Shown here piece by piece: positions 52,408 to 62,200 of a DNA stretch of 64,000 nt. A program made the position numbers and the translations under genes. Under the pieces are notes generated by a model. The model did no database searches and was not told the DNA's origin. It saw only the letters and a program-made list of their open reading frames with translations. Every line of letters starts with the position of its first letter. The first letter of the stretch is position 1. The DNA comes from Mycobacterium paraense (GTDB taxonomy: Bacteria; Actinomycetota; Actinomycetes; Mycobacteriales; Mycobacteriaceae): positions 62,001-126,000 of the forward strand of contig NZ_LQPM01000051.1 in assembly GCF_002101815.1 (NCBI RefSeq), in the 5' to 3' direction.

Positions 52408-53646
52408 ATGAACCGCAATCACATTGCCAGGGTGTGGCACGCCCGGCTCGGCGTCGTCGCACTGGCAGCGGTGCTGGCCACCGGGTGCTCGCCGTCGACC
52501 GGTTCGATCACGGCGCACAGCCCGACCGTCGAGGCGCAGCCGGCGGCTCATGGCGTCGAAGCGGCAATCGACACCATTCCATGGCCGCAGGTCGGCCCGG
52601 GTTGGATGCTCGCCCTGTGGAGCCCCGCCATCAGCCACCGACCCGGCGAGAAACGGGACCCCAACGAGCCCCACGCGGAGAACGTGGCCACCACCCTGTA
52701 CCTCGTCGACCCGGCCGGCGGGCGCTACCCGATCACCACGTTCCCGCCCGGGTCTGGGGCCCGGCTGCTCGACTGGTCCGGGGACGGGAGCCACGCCCTG
52801 TTCTACGCGGCACAGCCCGGGTCGGTGCATGACGCGACGGCTCTGTCCGTGGACCTTCGCAACGGCAGCCAGACCACATTCCCCGTCGTCAATGGCGGGC
52901 CGGTCCGCTACGCGCGCCCCGACGGCACGGCGGTGCTGATCGGCAAGGGGCGGTACCCGGATCGGCCGTCGCTGCATCGAGTCGACCTCTCCGGCAAGGA
53001 GGAACTGACATATCCGCTGGGGCAGGACTACCGGGGTGGGGCTCTGCCGACACCCGACGGCACGCAGCTGGTCCTCGGCTCGACGAAAGGCCTTGCCCTA
53101 ATGGGCAACGACGGGACGCCCGGGAAAGCGTTGCCAGTACCCGGGAGCCTCACCGCATGCTCACCGGTTCGGTGGTGGACCCCAGCGACCGTGGTGCTCG
53201 CCCACTGCACCGATACCGCCCGTTACTCGCAGACCGGCCAACTGTGGCAAGTGCCCGTCGACGGCACCGCCCCGACCGCGCTCACCGCGGTCAACTCCGG
53301 AACCGGACGTGATCCCGGATTCGACGGCGATCTCGGCGACACCGACGCATGGCCGTTGCCGAGCGGCACCTTCCTGCAGTCGATTGGCGGGTGCGGCACC
53401 ATGTTCCTGTCGCGGCTGACACCCGACGGGCACACCACGCGGGTGAAGGTGCCTGGCGTGTCCGACAGCGTGATGGTCGACGGTGTGAGCGGCGACAAGC
53501 TGGTCCTCGTCGGCAAGGCGGGCTGCGGCCCCGGCACTTCGCTGCTGGCGTACGACCCGGCGGCCAACACGTTCTCCACCCTGCTCGGGCCGGCCGTCAA
53601 TGGCGGCAGCGTGACGGAGGCGATCGTGTTCCCGGCCCGGAGGTAG
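52408..53646 (+). CDS. Beta-propeller-like lipoprotein, paralog 2
   Basis: A 412-residue lipoprotein with lipobox LATGC (Cys27). It is a clear paralog of 48842-50026, sharing the AAHGVEAxxxxxPWPQVGPGWML start, TLYLVDPAGGRYPITTFPP and the PDGTxLVLGSTKGLALMGNDG blade. It differs by being lipid-anchored rather than freely secreted. The region between the two paralogs holds three other exported genes, so the cluster likely grew by duplication. ATG is preceded by aggaagg. Function unknown. Confidence 0.82.
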   Translation: MNRNHIARVWHARLGVVALAAVLATGCSPSTGSITAHSPTVEAQPAAHGVEAAIDTIPWPQVGPGWMLALWSPAISHRPGEKRDPNEPHAENVATTLYLVDPAGGRYPITTFPPGSGARLLDWSGDGSHALFYAAQPGSVHDATALSVDLRNGSQTTFPVVNGGPVRYARPDGTAVLIGKGRYPDRPSLHRVDLSGKEELTYPLGQDYRGGALPTPDGTQLVLGSTKGLALMGNDGTPGKALPVPGSLTACSPVRWWTPATVVLAHCTDTARYSQTGQLWQVPVDGTAPTALTAVNSGTGRDPGFDGDLGDTDAWPLPSGTFLQSIGGCGTMFLSRLTPDGHTTRVKVPGVSDSVMVDGVSGDKLVLVGKAGCGPGTSLLAYDPAANTFSTLLGPAVNGGSVTEAIVFPARR

Positions 53647-53945
53647 ACAGGCCAACTTCAGACAAAACTGCCCCTGGAATTCATGCCTTGGACACATAGG
53701 TGTTTCGCAAAAGGCATTTCACAAGCGGTTTTGCTCGACCTAGCGTCATAACCGGGGTTAGAAAGCCCTATGAGAACAGCCGCCCGTCGACGCCTCGCCG
53801 CACGACATGCCGACAATGTGCTTGCGCACCCAACCCGCTGCGGGGCGTTAACTTCAAGGCATTAGCTGGGCTCGAAGCCGACACGGCGAATACCGGCCGC
53901 GGTTGCGGTGTTGTGTCGGTTATGGCCCGGACAGGAGACCCCGAG
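53647..53945 (+). other. Gap of 299 bp without a supported gene
   Basis: This stretch between two lipoprotein genes shows no open frame with coding character on either strand. The AT-rich tgtttcgcaaaaggcatttcac around 53700 may hold a promoter for the following gene, but no exact -10/-35 pair is clear. Lower GC than its surroundings. Confidence 0.4.
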
Positions 53946-54707
53946 ATGACAGCACCGTCAGCGAACGCAGCCGGGTCCGTCGGCGCCGGACGACGGCGAG
54001 CCCTGGGCGGCGCGCGCTACGTCATCCTCGCGACAACGGCCCTGTGCCTGCTGCTGAGCGGTTGCACCGTCTCGGCCACCGGACGCCCGGTGGCGGCCCC
54101 TAACCTGGGGCACTGGCAGCCCCCGCGGATTCTCAACGCGCGCCTGGACAACCTGCTGTTGACCGCCGGTGACGTCGACGCCGTGGGGCAGACCACGAAT
54201 ATGGCTTTGCGCAGACCGATTTCGGAGATGTCGCACAGCGAGGACCAGGTCTCGGACCGCAACTGCCTGGACGCCTATTCGCCGGTCGAGGCCGCCGTCT
54301 ACCGGGACAGAGGCTGGGTCGCGCTGGAGGGACAGTTCCTCGATAACGCCCGCGCGGCCGCCCAGCGGAAGCACGCCCTGCTGCAGGCTGTGGTCAGGTT
54401 CGACGACGCCGAGCAGGCCCAGCAATTCTTCGCCCAGGCCAAACCGCGGTGGGCCGGCTGCGCCAACCGGCCGCTCACCTTCAGCCAGCCCGGCGACCCG
54501 TCTGTGAAGTGGACGTTCGGCGAGCTGGCAGCGACCGGCACCTCGCTGAGCCTGGTGCAGACCCTCGACGGCGGCCACGGCTTCGCCTGCCAACGCGCGC
54601 TGGGAGTGCGGAACAACATCATCATCGACACGCTGTGGTGTGGATTCGACACCGCCAATCAAGCCAGCGAAGTCGTCAGCAAAATCGCCGCCGCCGTTCA
54701 AGCGTGA
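53946..54707 (+). CDS. PknH-like extracellular sensor-domain lipoprotein
   Basis: A 253-residue lipoprotein. After a basic stretch, LATTALCLLLSGC gives the lipobox (Cys40). The mature domain resembles PF14032 (PknH-C): DRNCLDAYSPVEAAVYRDRGWVALEGQFLDN, FFAQAKPRWAGCANRP, GHGFACQRALGVRNNIIIDTLWCGFD. The four conserved Cys (RNC, AGC, FAC, LWC) would form the two disulfides seen in PknH-C. It is a stand-alone form of the sensor normally fused to the PknH kinase. ATG follows ggag. Its last 10 bp overlap the 3' end of the convergent cyclase gene. Confidence 0.85.
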   Translation: MTAPSANAAGSVGAGRRRALGGARYVILATTALCLLLSGCTVSATGRPVAAPNLGHWQPPRILNARLDNLLLTAGDVDAVGQTTNMALRRPISEMSHSEDQVSDRNCLDAYSPVEAAVYRDRGWVALEGQFLDNARAAAQRKHALLQAVVRFDDAEQAQQFFAQAKPRWAGCANRPLTFSQPGDPSVKWTFGELAATGTSLSLVQTLDGGHGFACQRALGVRNNIIIDTLWCGFDTANQASEVVSKIAAAVQA

Positions 54708-57700
54708 CCGGCCAGCTTCATGAGGGCCACCTGCAATTCGGGGCACCAGCTGTCGCCGGGCATTCGGTCGACGGCTTCGCGCAGCGTGGCACGCGCCGGC
54801 TCCCCGCGGGTGTCGAAATCGTCCATGGCGGCGCGTAATTCAAAGAGGACCGCGCCCTGACGTCGCGCGAGCTCGCGCGCTGCAGCAAGGTCCGCCCGTC
54901 GGTCTTCGGGTTCGTCAGCGGTGGCGGCGCGTAGCCGTAGCAGTTCGGCGTTGTAAAAGGTCATGTCGTCGTCGTCGGAACGTCGCAAATCGGCGTCGAT
55001 CCGTTGGCGGGCTTCGTTCGGCCGTCCTACCGCGATCAGCAATTTGGCCAATGTGGCCTCATGACAGGTGATATAGAGGGCCAGGTTGCTTGCCCGCCAC
55101 GCCTCGAGCATGGCGAACATCTCTTCGATGTGGCGCGGCAGTGGCGCCATGTCTTCTTGGCTGAGCGCCTTCAACGCATGGGCTTCGATCTGCTGTGTCA
55201 AGCCCCAAAGTCGAATCTGCTCGAACCCGCAGCGGCCGGCCTCTTCGGCGAAGGCGCCTGCGAGGAGCGCGGATCGATCGAAGTCGGCCGATTCCAGACA
55301 AATCCATGTTTCGAGTGATTTCCCGAACAGGTCGCTGTACGGGCCTTCGGGAAAGCCGAGCTCGCCCGCCCTGATTGCCGATCGATGAAGGTGGGCGGTG
55401 GCCTCAACCAATTGCCCTCGGAGGCAAGACACAACCGCGAGCTGCTGATGCGACGCCGCGATGGGGTCGTAGGGTATAACCCACATCGCGCTGATGTCGT
55501 GCGGTGTCAGACTCCCTGCGTCCGCGACCGCTTCATCGAAATAGTGCCGTGCAGAATCGAATTCGCCATGAAACGTACAGGCTATCCCCAGGGCGCAGTG
55601 GGCGGCCGGGCGGAACCACGGACGACCCTCGTCGGCGGCGGCCAGCAGTAATTCGGCGGCCTGCCGCGTGCGACGAATGTCGCCTTGGCCGCAGTAGTGC
55701 GCTGCCAGGCCACTGATTGCAGCAACCATCGCATCGCTGCGTAAGTCATTGCCACCCACGTGCATACACCGCTCGTAATCCTCCATCGCGGCGGGACTCG
55801 AACCGCCTTCCGCCGAGATGGCCAGCAGCGCCCGTTGCATTCGCAGACTCACCTCGCGGCCGTTGCATTCCGGGCCGGGCGGGCTCTGCTGCAGACCGCT
55901 GATCGCAGCGGTCAGGGCGCCGCGGGCCTCGTCGAGTGCGCCACGCGTGCGGGCCTTGGCCGCCGCCATCTCATACGCCGAAGCCGCCTCGACGAACGCA
56001 TTGGCCTGCTCGTAGTGTCGAGCCACCAGCGGCCAATCCGGTTCCGCGCTTTCGGTCAGGACCCGACCCACGCGCTCGTGGAGGCGCCTGGCGACGCTTG
56101 GCGGTGCAAGTTCGTAGGCAAGTTCTCGCAGCAGCTCGTGCCTGAATCGCCAGTTGTCGATTTCCCAAGGCTCGAGGACTCGGGCATCGTCGAGTTCGTC
56201 GAGCACGTCATCGACGGTGTGCTCGTCGAGATCGACGATGGCGCCCAGGATTTCACGATCGACATGCCGGCCGATCACCGCGGCGGCTTGTACGACGGGC
56301 AGGACGTCGGCGCGGCCCCGGAATCGCGCAAACAGCGAATCGTAAAGGCCTTCAGGGACACCCGCTGCACCAAGGCCGATGACAACTTGCTCGACGAAAA
56401 AGGGCACGCCATCGCAGCGGCTACGGATGGCGGCCCGGTCGATCTCCGTGACCGTCGGGTTGATCGACAGAATCAGCTCATCGGTTTCTTCGTCGCTCAG
56501 CGGTTTCAAGTCGACCACTTTGGCCGGCCAGTCATCACGACACCAGTTGCCCGGTCGCCCGGTCGCGACCAGGAGCATCCGGGAGTCCGCTCCGGCCAGC
56601 AGGGCGCCGATGACTTGAAGCGTCGCTGCGTCGAACCAGTGCATGTCCTCGGCTATCACGAGCGCGGGCGCGTCACGGGTGCACGCCCTCACATACTGCG
56701 CGGCCGCCTCGTTGATCAGTTCGTATAGCCGTTGGCCCTCGGCGGGAACCGGCTCGTAACCCTGTTCGGCGGCGATGCCCAGGATGGGTGCGAGCAGCGG
56801 AACCGCCGTGACGGGTTCCAGGCCGACGGCGGCCGTCTCCGCCTCCAACAGCACCAAACGCTCCGACGGGCGAGTGTCGCGCGAGATGCCACAGCGCCGC
56901 TCCAGGAAGGTACGCACCGGGTGCAGACCGACATCGCTGTGCAGCGCCGATCCCGTCAGCTCGAGGACGGGAGCGCCTGAGGCTTCAGCGTGCTCGGCGG
57001 CGGCTGTGGCAAGGCGGCTCTTGCCGATCCCGGGCTCGCCACGAAAAACCAATCCGGCGGTGGTCAGCGTTCCTGCGTGCGCGCGGGACCAGCTCTTAGC
57101 GATGCGCGCCAGTTCCCGCGAACGACCGACGAGCGGCACTCGACGCGCGGTGAATCGGTCCCGCTGTCGCTCGCCGATCACTCGGTAGTGGGCCACCAAC
57201 TCGTCAAAGCCCTTCACGGCTGCGGGGGGACGAGCCTGCAACTCGAAGTCGTTGCGTGCCAGGGCAGCCACCGCCTCGGACACCACCACTGTTCCCGGGG
57301 GAGCCAAACTCTCGACTCGTGCCGCGAGGTTGACCGCAGGCCCATCGACGTCATCCCGAACTGTGTCCAGGTACACCAAACCGCGATGAATACCGACGCG
57401 CACTGCGACGCCGACGCCGAATTGTTTCCGGGCTCGCTCCCCTAACCGTTCCACTTCGCGCGCGATCTCCAACCCGGCCAACAATGCTCGGCGAAGATCG
57501 TCTTCGTGCGCAACTGGGTGACCGAAGATCGCAAGCAGGCCGTCACCTTTCGTCGACGCCACGTGGCCCCCATAGCCGTCCACAACGCGCATCACCAGTT
57601 CGCGATATCGCGCCACCAGCGCGTGATAGGTCTCGAGTTCGACCCGGGTCGACAGCCGGCTCGAGTCGACGAGGTCAGCAAAGAGAATCGTCAAACGCCG

Positions 57701-57871
57701 AAACTCGCCAGATTCACCGGTGACTGCCAGCAGGTCCTCTGCGTCGGAGTTACCGCGATCGGTGGTCAGAACCTGCTCCGCCAGCGACGCGGCCGTGTCA
57801 CGATCGCCACGGTTGATCGCGGCGACGGCACGGTCGAGCAATTCGTCGACCCGATCTCGACCGTCACCCAC
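54698..57871 (-). CDS. Class III adenylate cyclase - STAND-type ATPase - TPR protein
   Basis: A 1057-residue signalling protein. A short N-terminal helical region precedes a class III cyclase domain (about 55-235). Metal ligands are Asp66 (ILFADLVDS) and Asp110 (TKGDGLLAIF), with substrate Lys108 and the transition-state pair Asn182/Arg186 (VNLAAR), so it looks active. A STAND/AAA-type ATPase follows: VGRSREL, Walker A GEPGIGKS (279-286), and ALVIAEDMHW Walker B. The C-terminal half is TPR-like helices. Such proteins probably make cAMP on signal. It starts GTG after aggatatcgac and is divergent from the PE gene. Confidence 0.85.
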   Translation of the reverse strand: MGDGRDRVDELLDRAVAAINRGDRDTAASLAEQVLTTDRGNSDAEDLLAVTGESGEFRRLTILFADLVDSSRLSTRVELETYHALVARYRELVMRVVDGYGGHVASTKGDGLLAIFGHPVAHEDDLRRALLAGLEIAREVERLGERARKQFGVGVAVRVGIHRGLVYLDTVRDDVDGPAVNLAARVESLAPPGTVVVSEAVAALARNDFELQARPPAAVKGFDELVAHYRVIGERQRDRFTARRVPLVGRSRELARIAKSWSRAHAGTLTTAGLVFRGEPGIGKSRLATAAAEHAEASGAPVLELTGSALHSDVGLHPVRTFLERRCGISRDTRPSERLVLLEAETAAVGLEPVTAVPLLAPILGIAAEQGYEPVPAEGQRLYELINEAAAQYVRACTRDAPALVIAEDMHWFDAATLQVIGALLAGADSRMLLVATGRPGNWCRDDWPAKVVDLKPLSDEETDELILSINPTVTEIDRAAIRSRCDGVPFFVEQVVIGLGAAGVPEGLYDSLFARFRGRADVLPVVQAAAVIGRHVDREILGAIVDLDEHTVDDVLDELDDARVLEPWEIDNWRFRHELLRELAYELAPPSVARRLHERVGRVLTESAEPDWPLVARHYEQANAFVEAASAYEMAAAKARTRGALDEARGALTAAISGLQQSPPGPECNGREVSLRMQRALLAISAEGGSSPAAMEDYERCMHVGGNDLRSDAMVAAISGLAAHYCGQGDIRRTRQAAELLLAAADEGRPWFRPAAHCALGIACTFHGEFDSARHYFDEAVADAGSLTPHDISAMWVIPYDPIAASHQQLAVVSCLRGQLVEATAHLHRSAIRAGELGFPEGPYSDLFGKSLETWICLESADFDRSALLAGAFAEEAGRCGFEQIRLWGLTQQIEAHALKALSQEDMAPLPRHIEEMFAMLEAWRASNLALYITCHEATLAKLLIAVGRPNEARQRIDADLRRSDDDDMTFYNAELLRLRAATADEPEDRRADLAAARELARRQGAVLFELRAAMDDFDTRGEPARATLREAVDRMPGDSWCPELQVALMKLAGHA

Positions 57872-58116
57872 GTCGATATCCTGGCATCGGCCCCGTCCCG
57901 ACGCCGAATATCCGGCAAACCCGCCGTGCGTGTCTCTACCCGTCCGGCCTCCGCACCAACACGGCCAGCACCGGTATCCAGAGGATGAGGAATCCGACCA
58001 TTACGACGACGCCGTGGCGGCGCGCCAAGAAAGCCGCCGTGCGTCAACGGCTTTTGGGCGCCCGACACTCGTCGGAAACCGCCCGTGCCGTCGCGAGCCA
58101 CGCATACGCTTCACGC

Positions 58117-59127
58117 GTGTCGCTTCTGGTAGTGGAACCCGAGTGGTTGACCTCGGCCGCCGCGGACATCGAGAGCATCGGTTCGTCGGTGACCGCGGCG
58201 CATCTGGCGGCCGCTTCCCCGACTGGCGGGATCGCGGCCGCCGCCGCCGACGAGGTATCGCATGCGGTCGCCGCGCTCTTCGCCTCCTACGGCCGGGATT
58301 ACCAAGCGCTCAGCACCCGGGCCAGCGCATTCGGCCGGCAATTTGCGCGGGCCCTGAACTCGGCCGCGGGCTCGTATGCGGCCGCGGATGCGACGAGCGC
58401 CGTGCTGTTGCAGCCCCTGCAGCAGAATCTGCTGGACGCGGCTAACGCGGCCAGCGAGGCGGTCATCGGACGTCCGTTGGTCGGCACCGGAAGTGCCGTC
58501 GGGACGGGCGTGGCGGACGCGGCAATCTACGACGCCAACCTGCTCATCCAGCGCGAGTTCGGCATCTACAACTTCAACGACTGGCGCGGCTGGGCAGCCT
58601 TTTTGCTCGACTACACCTGGGGATTCCCGGGCACGGCGCTGGGCTACGGCGTGCAAGTCGTCAATGCGTTCTATCCCAATTCCAACTACGACCCCGCGCT
58701 CAGCGCGCTGGCCGGCTCGCACGTCTACCGCGGCGGCATCGGCCTGCCGGGCTTCGCCACCACCATGGGCAACGTCACCACCCACCTCGGTACCGGCCCG
58801 GGCGCCACCGACGTCATGCTCAATCACGAAGAGGTACACGTCTGGCAGAACCGGCTCTTCGGCCCGCTCTTCTCCACCAGTTACGCGGGCTGGCTGGTCG
58901 GTGGCTACGTCGTCGGCACGGGCTACTGGTTGCTCCACCCGAACGAGGACTGGTTCAGCCTGGTCGAGACCGCCGCGTACTACGACAACCCGTGGGAAGT
59001 GTGGGCCTACGCCAACGACAACAACTGGCCGCCGACGGGCGCGAACCCCGCGCTGCTGTGGCCGGCGTGGACGGACCCGGTGCTGCTTTATCCGGCCCGG
59101 GCCGACCTGCTGGCGCCGTTCATGTAA
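58117..59127 (+). CDS. PE-family protein with a putative metallopeptidase C-terminal domain
   Basis: A 336-residue protein. Residues 1-95 form a PE domain: MSLLVVEPEWLTSAAADIESIG start, two helices, and the type VII secretion signal YxxxD as YAAAD (87-91). PE proteins are exported by ESX systems with a PPE partner, though none is adjacent. The rest (about 140-336) is aromatic-rich. It contains HEEVHVWQ (HExxH, His237-Glu238-His241) followed by LFGP and, 53 residues later, NPWEVWA with Glu294. That is the ligand pattern of zincin peptidases (HExxH plus Glu). No Gly-rich PGRS repeat is present. GTG start gives the family N-terminus. Activity is unproven. Confidence 0.85.
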   Translation: MSLLVVEPEWLTSAAADIESIGSSVTAAHLAAASPTGGIAAAAADEVSHAVAALFASYGRDYQALSTRASAFGRQFARALNSAAGSYAAADATSAVLLQPLQQNLLDAANAASEAVIGRPLVGTGSAVGTGVADAAIYDANLLIQREFGIYNFNDWRGWAAFLLDYTWGFPGTALGYGVQVVNAFYPNSNYDPALSALAGSHVYRGGIGLPGFATTMGNVTTHLGTGPGATDVMLNHEEVHVWQNRLFGPLFSTSYAGWLVGGYVVGTGYWLLHPNEDWFSLVETAAYYDNPWEVWAYANDNNWPPTGANPALLWPAWTDPVLLYPARADLLAPFM

Positions 59128-59271
59128 GACGCGTTGTTGCTGACGGGGCGGTGGCCGCGACCGGATCCCAGCCGGTGGTCACGCAGAATTGCAGGCTAGG
59201 GCAGCTTTTACTAAACCTTGACCGGTTGTTGAATCCGCTCCCCCACGATTGCGGACGTGACTACGCTGCAC

Positions 59272-62200
59272 ATGGTGGAACTCGAGGTTTTGGGGCCTCT
59301 TCAAGTCCGGCAGGTTGGCCTGCCGGTCGCGATTCCGGGCGCCAAGCCCCGCGCGATCCTCACGATGCTCGGGCTGCACGACGGTTCGGTGGTGTCGTCC
59401 GACTCACTCGTCGAGCTGCTCTGGGGTGACGATCCGCCGCGCACCGCGGCCAAGGCCCTGCAGACCCACATCTCTTTGCTGCGTCGCACCCTGGGCGAAG
59501 GCTTCGTTTTGACGCAGGGGGCCGGCTGGACCCTGGCCGAGACCGAAGTCGACGCCGCGCGCTACCTAACGGCCGCACGGTTGGGTCGCGACGCCGCCGC
59601 CGCCGGCGACGACAGCCGGGCGGTGGTCTGCTTCGACGAGGCGCTCGCACTGTGGCGCGGGATCCCCGAGCTGCCCGACGGCCGGCGCGGCACGCCGGAG
59701 AAGACACGGTGGATCGAGGCCCATGCCGCGTTGGTGGAGGATCGGGCCGATGCGCTGCTCGCGACGGACCGCGCCGCCGAGATCGTCGGCGAGCTCGAGG
59801 CCGCGGTGGCCGATGCGCCGCTGCGCGAACGGCGTTGGGGCCAGCTGATGCTCGCCCTGTACCGGGCGGGCAGGCAGGGTGAGGCTCTCGGCGCCTACCA
59901 ACGGGCGCGCGCGTTGCTCGCCGACGAACTGGGCGTCGACCCCGGACCGAATCTTCGGCGGCTCGAGGCTCTGATCGTCGCCCAGGACGCCGCATTGGAA
60001 GTCCCTTCGACGCAACGGGTTTCGTCGGTCACCCGCGCCGTGACCTTCCTGCTCACCGACATCGAAGGGTCGACGGCGGCGTGGGAGGCGGACGCCGGCG
60101 CCATGGCGGTGGCGCTCGCCCGCCACGACGAGCTCGTCGAGCAGATCGTCACCTCACGCGGGGGGCGGCTGATCAAGACCCGCGGCGAAGGCGACGCCAC
60201 GTTCTCGGTCTTCGACCGGCCGTCCGCGGCCGCTGCGGCGGCGATAGAGCTGCAAGACGCGATTGCCCATGAGCCGTGGGCACTTTCGGACCCGATGCGC
60301 GTCCGTGTGGCGCTGCACACCGGGGAGGCCGAACTTCGCGACGGCGACTACTTCGGGCGGGCGGTCAACCGCGCCGCGCGCCTGCGGTCCCTGGCCGTGG
60401 GCGGCCAGATCCTGTGCTCGGGTGCGACCGCCGAACTGGTCATCGACTCACTGCCGGACCACATTGTGCTCGCCGACCTGGGACGGCGCGAGCTGCGCAA
60501 CCTCGCCCGCCCGGAGCACGTCTTCGAGCTCCGACTGGCAACCGCCGGGGACCAGCCGCAGCCCGCCTCCCCCGAAGTGCCCATGGAACGCCCGGCCCTG
60601 CCCGCCGTGCTGGCCGGACCCGGCCCGTTCGTCGGACGCGGGACCGAGTTGCAGCGGCTCTTTTCCGCGTGGCAGACCGCGCTGGCCGGTGCCACCAACG
60701 CCGTGCTGATCGCCGGCGAACCCGGCGTCGGCAAGACCCGTCTGTCCGGTGAATGGTCCCGACAGGCGTACGACCAAGGCGCCCTTGTAATTTACGGCCG
60801 CTGCGACGAGGACCTCGGTGCGCCGTACCAGCCGTTCGCGGAAGCGCTGCGTGCGCTGCTGCCCTGCCTCGGCGCCGGTGGGCTCCGCGGGCTGCGCGGC
60901 GTGGAGGCGCTGCTCGCCCTGGTCCCCGGGCTGACCGACATCCTGCCCGATCTGGCCGCCCCAACCCGCGCCGACCCGGACACCGAACGCTATGCGCTGT
61001 TCGACGCCGTCGTTGCGGTCCTGGGAGTCGCCTCGGCAAGCGCGCCCGTCGTGCTGATCCTCGACGACCTGCACTGGGCCGCCAAGCCGACGCTGCTGTT
61101 GCTTCGGCACCTGTTGCGCTTCGGCGAGCAGGCGCGGGTGCAGATCATCGGCACCTACCGCAGCACCGATCTGGACCGCTCCCATCCGCTCGCGGCGATG
61201 CTCGCCGACCTGCACCGTGACGGCAGCGCTAATCGAATACAGCTCAGCGGTTTAGACGAGGACGACGTGACCGCTTACGTGGCCGAGGCGGGTTACCACG
61301 ATGAAGAGCTGGCCCGCGCGTTGGCGTCGGTCACGGGCGGCAACCCGTTCTTCCTCATCGAGGCGCTGCGGCACGTCGACGAGAGCGGCGGCCGCTGGGA
61401 CCAGAGCACCTTGCCGCAGGGCGTCCGCGAGGCCGTAAGCCGCCGCCTCACAAGGCTTTTGCCCGAGACGAACAAGGCGCTGGCCGCGGCCGCCGTGGTC
61501 GGCAGCCGGTTCGACCTGGAACTGGTCGAGCGTGTGGTCGGCGACGACCTGGTCGACGCATTCGACGAGGCGTGCAAGGCCGGAATCGTCATCGAGGAAC
61601 CCGGCGGTCGCTACCGGTTCAACCACGCCCTGGTTCGACAGTCGCTGCTGGCCGAGCTGCCGTCGGTGCGGCGCATGCGGCTGCACCAGCGCATCGCGGC
61701 CACGCTGGAGAGCCAGCCCGGCGCCGACGACGAGCTACTGGCCGAGCTGGCGCATCACTACTTCGAATGCGCGTGGGCGGGAAATGCGGCCAAGGCCGTC
61801 GAGTACTGCCGGCGCGCCGCCGACCAGGCGATGGCGCGCCTCGCCTATGAAGGTGCGGCCGACCTCTACGACCACGCACTGCACGCGCTGGAGGAGATCG
61901 ACGACGAGCTGCCCGACCGCGACGATCAGACCGCCGAGCTGCTGGTGGCACGGTGCGAGGCCCTGCTCGCAGCGGGTGACGTGGCCTCGGCCGCCGGCGC
62001 GGTCTCGCAATTGCAGGGAACGACGGTCGATTCGGCCCGGCTGGCGGCCTGGGCGACGTGCTTCGACGGACAGCTGTCAATGCTGATCCATCCCGAGCGG
62101 CTGGACGAGATCCAAGCCGCGCTGAGCGCGGCCGCCGGGAAGCTGGCCGAATTGGACGATGCGGCAGGCGAAGCCAAGGCCCACACCGTTCGGGCGGGAT

